64,000 nt of DNA from JAWWPG01 sp963820035. Lineage in GTDB: Bacteria; Actinomycetota; Actinomycetes; Propionibacteriales; Nocardioidaceae. Positions within the stretch are counted from its first letter, which is position 1, and each line of letters starts with the position of its first letter. The notes below the pieces were generated by a model. That model was not told the origin of the DNA, did no database searches, and saw only the letters and a program-made list of their open reading frames with translations. The translations under genes were made by a program, and so were the position numbers. This document shows positions 45,834 to 54,324 of this stretch, piece after piece. The stretch lies in contig CAWFYK010000005.1 of assembly GCA_963820035.1 (NCBI GenBank), positions 62,001 through 126,000 of the forward strand, given 5' to 3'.

Positions 45834-46205
45834 TCAGCGGACGTCGACGAGGTCGACGACGAAGATCAGCGTCTCGCCCGGGGCGATCACCGCGCCGGCG
45901 CCGCGGTCGCCATACGCGAGGTCTGGGGGGATCACCAGCTGGCGTCGGCCGCCCACTCTCATCCCGTCAATTCCTTGGTCCCAACCGGCGATGACTTGGC
46001 CGACTCCGAGCCGGAATGCCAGCGGCTCACCGCGGTTGTAGGAGGCGTCGAACTCCTCCCCGGTGGAGTGCGCCACGCCGACGTAGTGAGCCAGGACGGT
46101 CACGCCGGAGGACGCCTCCGTGCCCTCGCCGACGACGATGTCGGTGATCTGCAGCTGGGTGGGAGGCGGCGAGTCAGGGAAGTCGATCTCGGGCTTGTCG
46201 GTCAT
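45834..46205 (-). CDS. FKBP-type peptidyl-prolyl cis-trans isomerase
   Basis: 123-residue single-domain FKBP. It shows AHYVGVAHSTGEEFDASYNRG, the active-site region VIAGWDQGIDGMRVGGRRQL and IPPDLAYGDRGAG, then ETLIFVVDLVDV. There is no signal peptide or lipobox, so it should be cytoplasmic. It catalyses proline isomerisation during folding. It converges on the PAP2 gene with 10 bp between. Upstream, 46206-46414, is a ~209-bp gap with no gene that I can support. Confidence 0.92.
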   Translation of the reverse strand: MTDKPEIDFPDSPPPTQLQITDIVVGEGTEASSGVTVLAHYVGVAHSTGEEFDASYNRGEPLAFRLGVGQVIAGWDQGIDGMRVGGRRQLVIPPDLAYGDRGAGAVIAPGETLIFVVDLVDVR

Positions 46206-46414
46206 CGCGCCAGCCTAGTCGGGCATTCCGCCGGTCGTCCTCGCGGACGTCGTCACCGGCTCTGACGTCCGCAGCGGCGGACCGGGGTTGGCGCGGGGCC
46301 CGATCCGCTGACGACCAGGCCCCGCGACAACAGGTAACCACGGGTCGGCACTCGACGTGCGTGGAATGACGGGTTTCGTCGACGGTGCGCAGCCGGGCCG
46401 GCGACGGAACGTGG

Positions 46415-46843
46415 CTACGGGTGCGAGACGTAGGACTCGAGCTGGTCGCGCTCGAACTCGAGCTCGTCGATGCGGGACTTGACGACGTCGCCGATCGAGA
46501 CGATCCCTTGCAGCTCACCGTCGAGGACGACCGGCACGTGGCGGATCCGGCGGGCGGTCATCAGCTTGGCCAGCTCCGGGATGGACTGGCCGGGCTCGGC
46601 GGTCTCGACGTCGACGGTCATGATCTCGCTGACGGGCTTGTCGAGGATGTCGGCCCCGCCGGCGAGGCCGCGGACCACGTCGCGCTCCGAGACGATTCCG
46701 GCGACCGGCTGGTCGCCGGTGGAGACGATGACAGCGCCGATGTTCTTGTCGGCGAGAAGGGAGACGAGCTCCCGGACGGTGGCGTCGGGCGAGACGGTGG
46801 CGACGTCGGTGCCCTTCGACTTCAATATCTCGTTGATCCGCAT
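46415..46843 (-). CDS. CBS-pair domain protein
   Basis: 142-residue protein consisting of two CBS motifs: MRINEILKSKGTDVATVSPD with VAGIVSERDVVRGLA in the first, and IMTVDVETAEPGQSIPELAK with LQGIVSIGDVVKSRID in the second. A short charged C-terminal helix follows. Stand-alone CBS proteins bind adenine nucleotides or SAM and sense energy state; the partner is unknown. I start it at ATG 46843, where the family begins; an earlier in-frame ATG lacks similarity. Confidence 0.87.
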   Translation of the reverse strand: MRINEILKSKGTDVATVSPDATVRELVSLLADKNIGAVIVSTGDQPVAGIVSERDVVRGLAGGADILDKPVSEIMTVDVETAEPGQSIPELAKLMTARRIRHVPVVLDGELQGIVSIGDVVKSRIDELEFERDQLESYVSHP

Positions 46844-46939
46844 CGGGTGCCTCTCGGGTCGGTGCATGCCTCACTGGCTGTCACGATCCTGGCCCCGCCC
46901 GCACCTCCGCGGTAGGTGTCTCTCTGCAGACCTGCGAGG

Positions 46940-47740
46940 ATGGCCCTTGTGACGACGGTACTCGAAGCCACGCGTGGACGCACGGTTTCCAGGCCGTGGC
47001 CGGCCGCGTTGCTGGTGCCGGGGGTTGTCGGTTGGATCACCTTGGTGCTCGCCCTCGACACCCACGCCATGATCAACACCCAACGCCTGTTGGGTCTTGC
47101 GACCTGGGGTGTGCTCGTTGCCGTGTTGACCCGCGAGACCCCACTGGTGCGCGTCCAGGCCTGTGTGGTCGTGGTCTTCGCGTCCGTGATCGAGTACACC
47201 TTCTCGCCGCTCCTGGGGGTCTACCTCTACCGACTCCACAACGTGCCGGCTTTCGTGCCGCCGGGACACGGGCTGGTTTACCTTGCTGCACTGGCGATCG
47301 GGCGTACGGCGTATGTGCGGGCGAACGCTCGGCCGCTCGCTGGGGTCGTGCTGGTCGTCGGTGGCGCCTGGGCGGTCTACGGCGTCACGTTCTCGTCGCG
47401 GCCCGACGTACTCGGCGCCTTCTGGTTCCTCTGTCTGGCGGGCTTCCTGCGGTGGGGACCTTCGCGCGGCCTCTATATCGGCGCCTTCCTGATGGTCAGC
47501 TACCTCGAGTTGCTGGGCACCTCGCTCGGCACGTGGGCGTGGCAGCCGCACGATCCGACCGGGCTGGTGTCGATCGGCAATCCGCCATCGGGAGCGGCCG
47601 GCGGCTACGGGTGGTTCGACCTGGCCGCCCTGCTGCTGGCTCCGCTGTTGCTGGCCCGGGCAAGCGCCGTCACGCGTCGTCTTCGGGTTCGTCGTCCTGG
47701 ACTGGTGGCTCCGCAGCCAGCTGCTGACGTCGAGCACTGA
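46940..47740 (+). CDS. Conserved polytopic membrane protein
   Basis: About 266 residues with roughly eight hydrophobic helices. Distinctive conserved-looking loops are NVPAFVPPGHGLVYLAALAIG near residue 100-120 and DPTGLVSIGNPPSGAAGGYG near residue 210. ATG 46940 or GTG 46949 could be the start. No catalytic family is evident to me. Its last ~70 bases overlap the 3' end of hisN on the other strand, an unusually long convergent overlap. Confidence 0.7.
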   Translation: MALVTTVLEATRGRTVSRPWPAALLVPGVVGWITLVLALDTHAMINTQRLLGLATWGVLVAVLTRETPLVRVQACVVVVFASVIEYTFSPLLGVYLYRLHNVPAFVPPGHGLVYLAALAIGRTAYVRANARPLAGVVLVVGGAWAVYGVTFSSRPDVLGAFWFLCLAGFLRWGPSRGLYIGAFLMVSYLELLGTSLGTWAWQPHDPTGLVSIGNPPSGAAGGYGWFDLAALLLAPLLLARASAVTRRLRVRRPGLVAPQPAADVEH

Positions 47741-48578
47741 GGTCGTGCACCTGACCACCACGGGAGGGCTGGCGAGTCCCGTCGTCCTCGGGGAGTGAGC
47801 CGATGAACGCCATCACCTGCTCGTGAAGCCGGCCGTTGGTCGCGAGTGCGTTGCCGCCGAGGGGCCCGGGCGTGCCGTCGAGGCTGGTGAACCGCCCCCC
47901 CGCCTCATCGACGACGATGGACACCGCCGCCATGTCATGCACCTCCAGGTCGGGCTCGGCGGCCAGGTCGACGCCGCCTTCGGCCAGCAGCATGTAGGAC
48001 CAGAAGTCGCCGACGGCGCGGGTGCGCCAGCAGCGCCTGGTCAGGGCCAGGAAGTCCTCGAGACGGCCGTGCCGCTCCCACCCGGACAGCGACCCGTAGG
48101 AGAGGTGGGCGTCTTCGAGCGACGAGACGTCGGAGACGTGACAGGCGCTGGCGGCGTGCAGCGACTTGCCGCTCCACGCTCCGCTTCCCTTCGCGGCCCA
48201 CCAGCGCCGGCCGAGCGCCGGCGCCGAGACCACGCCGGCGACGACCTCGTCCTCGATCATCAGCCCGATGAGCGTCGCCCAGATCGGGATGCCTCTGATG
48301 AAGCTCTTGGTGCCGTCGATCGGGTCGATGACCCAGCGACGCGGACCCCAACCGCTCGACCCCGACTCCTCACCGAGCACGGCGTCTCGAGGCCGGGCCC
48401 GGCCGAGGGTGCTCCGAAGGACGTCCTCGACTCGCTGGTCGGCGTCGGAGACGGGCGTCAGGTCGGGCTTCGTCACAACATGGAGGTCGAGCGCCTTGAA
48501 CCGGTCCATCGTCAACGAGTCGGCGTCGTCGGCGAGGACGTGCGCGAGCCGAAGGTCGTCGGTGTGGTCCACAGGCAT
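47670..48578 (-). CDS. hisN: Histidinol-phosphatase HisN (inositol-monophosphatase family)
   Basis: 302-residue metal-dependent phosphatase. Metal and substrate motifs are LGEESG, WVIDPIDGTKSFIRGIPIW and the late LEVHDMAAVSIVVDEAGG. The family includes inositol monophosphatase. HisN, which removes phosphate from histidinol phosphate, is favoured by length, by the DGTKSFIRG motif and by the nearby rsgA and aroA, which accompany hisN in many actinobacteria. ATG 48578 begins MPVDHTDDLRLA. The C-terminal ~35 residues are hydrophilic and overlap the neighbouring gene's 3' end. Confidence 0.85.
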   Translation of the reverse strand: MPVDHTDDLRLAHVLADDADSLTMDRFKALDLHVVTKPDLTPVSDADQRVEDVLRSTLGRARPRDAVLGEESGSSGWGPRRWVIDPIDGTKSFIRGIPIWATLIGLMIEDEVVAGVVSAPALGRRWWAAKGSGAWSGKSLHAASACHVSDVSSLEDAHLSYGSLSGWERHGRLEDFLALTRRCWRTRAVGDFWSYMLLAEGGVDLAAEPDLEVHDMAAVSIVVDEAGGRFTSLDGTPGPLGGNALATNGRLHEQVMAFIGSLPEDDGTRQPSRGGQVHDLSARRQQLAAEPPVQDDEPEDDA

Positions 48579-48724
48579 ACCGGTCAGGCTAACGGCGTGC
48601 CGCGCGGCGGACCTGCTGGACGCGCTGGTTGAACCATCCCCGCTACCGCCGCGTGTATCTCCTACGCTCACCAACGTTCGGCGACGCGCGGTTCCGCGCG
48701 TCGCTATATCCGATGGGAATTCAG

Positions 48725-49276
48725 ATGCCCCACGAGATCCATGGCCTACCGGTCCATCCTCTCGCCGTCCACGGCGCCGTCGTTCTGGTGCCCTTGGCGG
48801 CCTTGCTGGCCATCCTGTTCGTCGTCCCACGCACGCGACGATGGGCCGCACTGCCGATGGCGCTCGTGTCAGTTGCGGGGTTCGTCGCGGTCTACGTCGC
48901 GAAGGTCACGGGGCACAACCTGGAGAACACCCTCATCAAGCTCGGCGGCGGTCAAGCCTGGCTTGACTCGCCGATCGGCAAAGCGGTTGGCGTGCATGCG
49001 GGCCGGGCGTCAACCCTGGTGAGGATGATGTTGGTGTTCGCCGTGATCGCCGTGGTCGTCTACCTCCTGTGGCTTGCCCCGAGCTGGATCGCGGACCGGG
49101 TGAAGTTCACCGGTGTCGTGGAGTACGTCGCATGCGCCGTCCTGATCGTCGGAGCAGCGGCGGTGGGGATCCAGTGCTACCGCGTCGGTGAGTCGGGCTC
49201 CAAGGCGGTGTGGAACCCCGATGGCACCACCGACTACAGCTCGAGCTCTGTCCTCGTCGGCCAGCTGAATCCATGA
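48725..49276 (+). CDS. DUF2231-family membrane protein
   Basis: 183-residue protein with four membrane helices. It opens with the family's HGLPVHPLAVHGAVVLVPLA; conserved histidines at both ends of this run suggest metal or haem contact, which is inference. The C-terminus (GESGSKAVWNPDGTTDYS) is soluble. ATG 48725 is chosen because MPHEIHGLPVHP is the usual family start and GGGA lies upstream; in-frame ATG 48713 would add four residues. It stands alone between the divergent hisN and the convergent rsgA. Confidence 0.8.
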   Translation: MPHEIHGLPVHPLAVHGAVVLVPLAALLAILFVVPRTRRWAALPMALVSVAGFVAVYVAKVTGHNLENTLIKLGGGQAWLDSPIGKAVGVHAGRASTLVRMMLVFAVIAVVVYLLWLAPSWIADRVKFTGVVEYVACAVLIVGAAAVGIQCYRVGESGSKAVWNPDGTTDYSSSSVLVGQLNP

Positions 49277-49316
49277 GCGACGAGGTCGGCTCGGGTCGAA
49301 TCGCCGCACCGAGGGG

Positions 49317-50324
49317 TCAGTCGACCGCTGAGGTCTCGCGGCTCTCCAGCAGCCGCCGGAACGACTGGACGCGACCGGCGTCGAGGCGGCCTTCCGCCAC
49401 GGCCACGTCGAGCGCGCACTCCGGCTCCGCGGCGCCGTGCGTGCAGCCGCGCGGACAGTCCTCGGTCACCTCGGCGAGGTCATCGAAGGCGCCGAGCAGA
49501 TCATGGGGGCTGACGTGAGCGAGACCGAAGCTCCGGATTCCCGGCGTGTCCACGACCCAGCCGCCACCAGGCAGCTCGAGGGCATAGGCCGACGTCGAGG
49601 TATGCCGGCCGCGACCGGTGACGGCGTTCACCACTCCCGTCGACCGGTCGGCTCCGGGGATCAGCGCGTTGACCAGCGTGGACTTGCCCACTCCCGAATG
49701 TCCCACGAGCACGCTCACCTCGTCCTGGAGGCGGTCGACGACGCCGACAAGGCCATCGCCACGGCCGGTCACCACGGAGGAGACCCCGAGCGCCCGGTAG
49801 ACCCCCAACAGCTCCGAGGGATCGCCGAGGTCGCCTTTCGTCAAGCACAGCAGGGGTCTCATGCGGCCGGCAAAGGCGGCAACCAGGCAACGGTCGATCA
49901 GTCGGGTCCGCGGTGGCGGATCGGCGATGGACGCGACGATCACCAGCTGGGTCGCGTTGGCGACCAGAATGCGCTCGATCGGGTCGCCGTCGTCGGAGCT
50001 ACGCCGCAGCACGGTGCGTCGTTCGCCCACCTCGACGATCCGGGCCAGTGTGCCCTCGTCGCCCGACACATCGCCGACCAGGCGGACGTCGTCACCGACC
50101 ACCACACCCTTGCGGCCCAGCGGCCGGGCCTTGACCGCGAAGACCGTCCGAGGTCCGGCATCGTCGCGCATGGCGACAGTGAGGCGACCGCGGTCGACCG
50201 TGACGACGAAGCCAGGAACGGCGTCGTCGTACGTCGGGCGGGTCTTCGTGCGTGGACGGGTGTGCCGCCGCGGACGCTCGAAGCGCTCGTTGTCGTCCTC
50301 GTCGCCGAATGCCTGGGGGGTCAC
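49317..50324 (-). CDS. rsgA: Ribosome small-subunit GTPase RsgA
   Basis: 335-residue circularly permuted GTPase that acts late in 30S maturation. An OB-fold N-terminus is followed by permuted G motifs: LLCLTKGDLGD (G4) before GHSGVGKSTLVNALI (G1) and VDTPGIRSFGL (G3). The C-terminal zinc knuckle is ITEDCPRGCTH-like (EDCPRGCTHGAAEPECAL). It lies after aroA on the same strand, with 216 bp between. Confidence 0.92.
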   Translation of the reverse strand: MTPQAFGDEDDNERFERPRRHTRPRTKTRPTYDDAVPGFVVTVDRGRLTVAMRDDAGPRTVFAVKARPLGRKGVVVGDDVRLVGDVSGDEGTLARIVEVGERRTVLRRSSDDGDPIERILVANATQLVIVASIADPPPRTRLIDRCLVAAFAGRMRPLLCLTKGDLGDPSELLGVYRALGVSSVVTGRGDGLVGVVDRLQDEVSVLVGHSGVGKSTLVNALIPGADRSTGVVNAVTGRGRHTSTSAYALELPGGGWVVDTPGIRSFGLAHVSPHDLLGAFDDLAEVTEDCPRGCTHGAAEPECALDVAVAEGRLDAGRVQSFRRLLESRETSAVD

Positions 50325-50460
50325 CGCGGCCCGTCGTCCTCGCCGGTTGGGCCGGTCGCCGAGCCGCCCGGCTCTCCTGTCAGCTCACGCAGGTTCTGCC
50401 CCATGAGGCAGATCATGCCGCACCTGAGCTACCGCCCGATGTCGTATGGTCAGGTGACTC

Positions 50461-50488
50461 GCGGGGTTGGATCGTTCCGAACCCCCGC
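50461..50488 (-). terminator. Possible terminator downstream of aroA
   Basis: On the minus strand GCGGGGGTT (50488-50480) can pair with AACCCCGC (50468-50461) with one bulged G and an 11-nt loop, about 53 bases beyond the aroA stop. No T run follows, so it may be a weak or factor-dependent terminator, or simply leader structure for rsgA. Confidence 0.35.
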
Positions 50489-50540
50489 TGTCGCGTGACA
50501 TCTTGACACTCGCTCCCGCCCGCGTCACAGATTCACGAGG

Positions 50541-51824
50541 TCATGGCGTCACGCCGAGCATCGCCTGCCAGGCATCGGCGAAGCCGGGAAACGTCTTGGC
50601 CGTCGTTGCGATGTCGTCGACCAGCACCCCCGGGACGACCAGCCCAAGGACGGCTGCAGCCTGCGCGAGCCGGTGGTCGTCGTAGCTGTGGAAGACCCCG
50701 CCGTGCAGGGGTCGGGGCCGGATATGGAGGCCGTCGGCCGTCTCCTTCACGTCGCCGCCGAGCCCACGAAGCTCCGCGGTGAGGGCGGCGAGCCGGTCGG
50801 TCTCGTGACCACGCAGGTGCGCGATCCCTCGCAGATACGACGGCCCGTCGGCCACGGCGGCCGTCACGGCGAGGACAGGCGTCAGCTCGCCGACCTCGTG
50901 CAGGTCGACGTCCACGCCCTGGACGGCGCCGGGGCCGGTGACCACGAGCCCGCTCGGACCGAGGTCGACGGTGGCCCCGAACAGACCGAGGATCCAGCGG
51001 AGCTGGTCTCCCGGCTGGGTGGTCGTGGCCGGCCACCCTGGAACCGTTATGGCACCGCCGGTCACCACGGCCGCTGCCAGGAAGGGGGCCGCACTGCTGA
51101 GATCCGGCTCGACGTCGGCGGTGACGGCCGCGACCGGGCCGGCCTCCACGACCCACCGGTTCGGTTCGCTGTCGTCGACGGTTACCCCGCGCTCGCGCAG
51201 CATCGCGACGGTCATGGCGATGTGCGGGAGGGACGGCAGCGGCTTGCCGACGTGTCGCACGTCGACGCCCGCGTCGTAGCGAGCGCCGGCGAGCAGCAAC
51301 GCCGAGACGAACTGGCTGGACGACGAGGCGTCGAGGGTGACGACGCCGCCCGGCAGGCTGCCTCTGCCGACGACCGTGAAGGGAAGCTGTCGGGACCGCG
51401 GGTCGATGTCGGCTCCGAGCGTGCGGATCGCGTCGAGGATCGCACCCATCGGCCGGAGCCGGGCCCGAGGATCTCCGTCGAACAGCACGGATCCGGTTGC
51501 CAGCGCCGCCACGGGAGGCATGAAACGCATCACGGTGCCGGCGAGGCCGCAGTCGACCTGGGCCGGCCCGCGCAGGGGCGCCGGAGCCACGGCGATGGCG
51601 CCAGGTCGCTCGGCGACCCCACAGCCGAGCGCGCGCAGCGCGGCGGCCATCAGCGTCGTGTCGCGGGCGATGAGCGGACCCCGCACCAGCGTCGGAGCCT
51701 CAGCGAGGGCGGCCAGCAGCAGTGCGCGGTTCGTGACGGACTTGGAGCCCGGGACCGCGACGGTGGCCTGCACCGGTGCCCCGGCGTATGGCGCCGGCCA
51801 GGCGCTCGGATCCAGGCTCGTCAC
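50541..51824 (-). CDS. aroA: 3-phosphoshikimate 1-carboxyvinyltransferase (EPSP synthase) AroA
   Basis: 427-residue shikimate-pathway enzyme that joins phosphoenolpyruvate to shikimate-3-phosphate. It shows AVPGSKSVTNRALLLAAL, CGLAGTVMRFMPPVAAL with the PEP-binding region, DASSSSQFVSALLLAGA, and the C-terminal HRLAQAAAVLGL. GTG 51824 is the only sensible start before the family N-terminus. It lies 22 bp after the DoxX-family gene on the same strand, with which it may be co-transcribed. Confidence 0.93.
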   Translation of the reverse strand: MTSLDPSAWPAPYAGAPVQATVAVPGSKSVTNRALLLAALAEAPTLVRGPLIARDTTLMAAALRALGCGVAERPGAIAVAPAPLRGPAQVDCGLAGTVMRFMPPVAALATGSVLFDGDPRARLRPMGAILDAIRTLGADIDPRSRQLPFTVVGRGSLPGGVVTLDASSSSQFVSALLLAGARYDAGVDVRHVGKPLPSLPHIAMTVAMLRERGVTVDDSEPNRWVVEAGPVAAVTADVEPDLSSAAPFLAAAVVTGGAITVPGWPATTTQPGDQLRWILGLFGATVDLGPSGLVVTGPGAVQGVDVDLHEVGELTPVLAVTAAVADGPSYLRGIAHLRGHETDRLAALTAELRGLGGDVKETADGLHIRPRPLHGGVFHSYDDHRLAQAAAVLGLVVPGVLVDDIATTAKTFPGFADAWQAMLGVTP

Positions 51825-51845
51825 ATGGCCCCGTGTCAGATCGGG

Positions 51846-52331
51846 TCAGATGGGGGAGAGCTGGGCAGCCCGGTCCTTGGCCTTGCCGGCCTGCCGCTTC
51901 GCCCGCCAGGTCAGGCTGGGCTTTCCCTCGGTGTCGACGCTTGCGAGCAGCAGCCCGCCGACCATGGAGACGTTCTTGATGAAGTGCACGCGCTGGTTCG
52001 CCCGCAGCTGGGGGTCGCTCTCCTCCCAGAAGCGGTGGGCGCCGAACGTCGTCGGCGCCATCGTCGCAGCCAGCACGAGCGACGTGAACCGCGGCGCCCG
52101 TCCGGTCGCGAGCATGGCGCCGCCCACCACGTGGATCAGGCTGTTGACCCGGACCAGGGTCTTGCCGTCGAGCTCGACGGGCAGCGGGCTGCTCGCTGTC
52201 AGCGGACTGAGCAGGTCGAGCACTGGCTTGGCCCGCTCCGCGAAGTAGTCGGTGTTCTTCAGCGCGTTGATCCCGCCGACGATGAACATCGAGGACAGCA
52301 TCGGGCGGGCAACCAGCCGGACAAGAGTCAT
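51846..52331 (-). CDS. DoxX-family membrane protein
   Basis: 161-residue protein with four hydrophobic segments (RPMLSSMFIVGGINALKN, IHVVGGAMLATGRAPRFTSL, VSMVGGLLLASVDTEGKPSL) and a basic C-terminal tail. DoxX proteins are small quinone-linked or redox-associated membrane proteins; some actinobacterial ones work with SodA-type enzymes under thiol stress. ATG 52331 begins MTLVRLVARPML. It precedes aroA by 22 bp on the same strand. Confidence 0.8.
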   Translation of the reverse strand: MTLVRLVARPMLSSMFIVGGINALKNTDYFAERAKPVLDLLSPLTASSPLPVELDGKTLVRVNSLIHVVGGAMLATGRAPRFTSLVLAATMAPTTFGAHRFWEESDPQLRANQRVHFIKNVSMVGGLLLASVDTEGKPSLTWRAKRQAGKAKDRAAQLSPI

Positions 52332-52403
52332 GCCCTCATTCTTACCGCATGGTCCGAGGCGGCGCAGGGCACGCCCCACCGGCCGGCGCCCTCACAGAAC
52401 GGG

Positions 52404-53838
52404 TCACGGGGCCAGTCGGTGCAGGTCGCGCGGGAAGAGTGTGACCTCGCGGATGTTGGGCGCCTCCAGCAACCGTCCGGTCCAGCGCTCCAGCCCGATC
52501 GCGAAGCCACCGTGCGGCGGGATGCCGAACCTGAACGCGTCGATGTAGGACTCGTAGGGACCCTGGGGGAGGCCGCGTTCTTCCAGGGTCGCCACGTAGT
52601 CGGCGTACCGGTGGAGTCGCTGCGCCCCGCTGACCAGCTCGATGCCTCGGAAGATCAGGTCGAAGCCGCGTGACCAGTGCGGGTCGACCGGGTCGGGATG
52701 GGTGTAGAAGGCGCGGTGGAGCGTCGGGTAGCCCTCGACGACCACGAAGTCGCTGCCGTGCACCTCTTTCGCCCAGGCGCCGAGCGCCCGTTCGTGCTCC
52801 GGGGCCAGGTCGGGCTCGTCGGCCGGCGCTCCGGCGATCTCGAGCGCCTGCCGGAAATGGATGATCGGGAGCTCGTCGGGTACGACGGGCAGGTCGGCCC
52901 CGAGCAGCTCGACCGAGCTCGCGGCTCGTGCATGGATGGCGGCGACCATCCCGGCGACCACGTCGCGGAGCACCGCGATCACCTGGCGCTGGTCCTCGAT
53001 GAATCCGAGCTCGACGTCGAGCGAGACGTATTCGGCGAGGTGTCTCACGGTGTCGTGCGGCTCCGCGCGGAACACCGGGCCGATCTCATAGACGCGCTCG
53101 AAGACACCGACCAGGACCTGCTTGTAGAACTGCGGGGACTGGGCGAGGTATGCCGGCCGGCCGAAGTAGTCGACCTGGAACACGTTGGCGCCCGACTCGG
53201 TGGCGGACTCCACCAGCTTGGGACTCTGCACCTCGGTGAATCCGGCGGCGTCCAGAGTTGCCCGGAAGCCGTGCAGCGACGCCGCCGCGAGCTGCCACTT
53301 GGCCTGCTGGAGCGGGTGTCGCCAGGTGACCTGGGCGTGGTCGAGCATGGTCGGCAGGCTCGTCGAGATGCCGGGCCGCCACAGCTCGATGGGTGGTGTC
53401 ACCGCCGGGTCGGTCAGGGGTCGGAAGACCGGGTCGGCAATCTCGACGCCGGCTGGGGCCTGCGGGTTGGCACTCACGATGCCGACGACGTCCACGGTCG
53501 TCTCCTCGGTGAGCTCGTCCACCTGGGCGAGTGTCGCCGGGTCCTTGACGACGACCTGGGTGAGCCCGGTCCGGTCCCGGACGATCACGAACGCGAGCCC
53601 GGACAGCCGTCGCCGCCGGTGCACCCAGCCGCTCACGCGAACCGGCGCGCCGGGCTGGTCGGCGTACGACGGCAGGTCGGCAGCGAGCGTGCGCGGGAGC
53701 CGGTCGGACGCCGGTGAGCTCGACGCGGCACCGGGAGGCGTGGGGCTGGTCGAGGTTGGGCTGGTCGAGGCGGGCGCGGTGGGTGACGGCGCGGACGACG
53801 GAGCTGGTGATGGGGATGGGGGTGCCGGGGGTGGTCAA
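52404..53838 (-). pseudogene. aspS: Archaeal-type aspartyl-tRNA synthetase (AspRS), TTG start, single-base frameshift
   Basis: Class II synthetase of the archaeal/eukaryal AspRS type, without the bacterial GAD insertion. The anticodon-binding OB domain (VRVSGWVHRRRRLSGLAFVI) is followed by the catalytic core: SPKLVESATESGANVFQVDY, SPQFYKQVLVGVFERVYEIG, FRAEP and GFAIGLERW. TTG 53838 is preceded by GGAGGAG (53844-53850). The first ~47 codons from TTG have pure G/C third positions, then the coding signal shifts frame near 53690-53710 into LPRTLAADLPSYADQ. One extra base explains this (478 codons plus one). Many such enzymes are non-discriminating and also charge tRNA-Asn. Regulated by the T-box upstream. 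Confidence 0.82.
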
Positions 53839-53844
53839 CGAGTC

Positions 53845-54042
53845 TCCTCCAGAGTCGGGTGCCCTCGAGGCGTGGGCGACGGGCAGGATCGCGGTGCCAC
53901 CACACCTTCGCCGATCTGGAGTGATCAGCCTTCGTTGAGATCAGGCTCGGGAGTGTCTTCGGCTGAGGGTCGCACTCCGCCTTCTCAGCTACCGGCGGCT
54001 CTCTGGGCTGCGAACACCACGGACTACTCGTCTCCGTCAGTG
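53845..54042 (-). promoter_or_regulatory. T-box riboswitch, aspartate specifier (GAC)
   Basis: Leader RNA of the AspRS gene. The stem I base GGAG (54035-54032) pairs with CTCC (53953-53950). The specifier loop has AGTA (54028-54025) on its 5' side and GAC then A (53957-53954) on its 3' side. The distal part has CAGAGAG and a GCTGAGAA loop. Stem III is GCTGATC/GATCGGC (53929-53910). The T-box sequence TGGCACCGCG (53899-53890) has TGGC, complementary to a tRNA 3' end with discriminator G, as in tRNA-Asp. The ribosome-binding site lies ~40 nt downstream, so control is probably translational. Confidence 0.85.
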
Positions 54043-54056
54043 CCGTCCCCCACCCT

Positions 54057-54166
54057 ACCGCCGAGCCGTCAGGTTCTTACCGCCGAGCCGTCAGGTTCTT
54101 CCGGTCGAGCCGTCAGGTTCTTACCGCCGAGCCGTCAGGTTCTTACCGCCGAGCCGTCAGGTTCTT
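54057..54166 (-). repeat. 22-bp tandem array, family 1, locus B (5 units)
   Basis: Five units of exactly 22 bp start at 54057, 54079, 54101, 54123 and 54145 on the plus strand. Read on the minus strand the core is GGTAAGAACCTGACGGCTCG, matching the locus-A unit at 20 of 22 positions. Unit 3 is the most divergent. The array lies directly upstream of the AspRS T-box leader, in the divergent gap to the SRAP gene, so it overlaps or adjoins the AspRS promoter. Relative to the gene it precedes it has the same orientation as locus A. The 54167-54324 remainder holds only a doubtful 33-codon minus frame (54195-54296). Confidence 0.95.
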
Positions 54167-54324
54167 CCGGTACCACCGGTGAGCGGGTGCCGTCCTACCG
54201 GTGCGGGCGGAGCGCGGGGTCCGGAGTTTGACCGGCGAGCCAGGCAAGCGCGCTGGAGGCGGTCCGGTACGACGGGAACAGCCGGCTCGACCGCATCGCC
54301 ATGATCCATGGCAGGCTGGGGGCC

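Noticed and set aside
54195..54296. 33-codon minus-strand small gene
   Set aside because: It has a start and reasonable third-position bias but no convincing ribosome-binding site or recognisable relatives; it is mentioned only in the neighbouring repeat entry.
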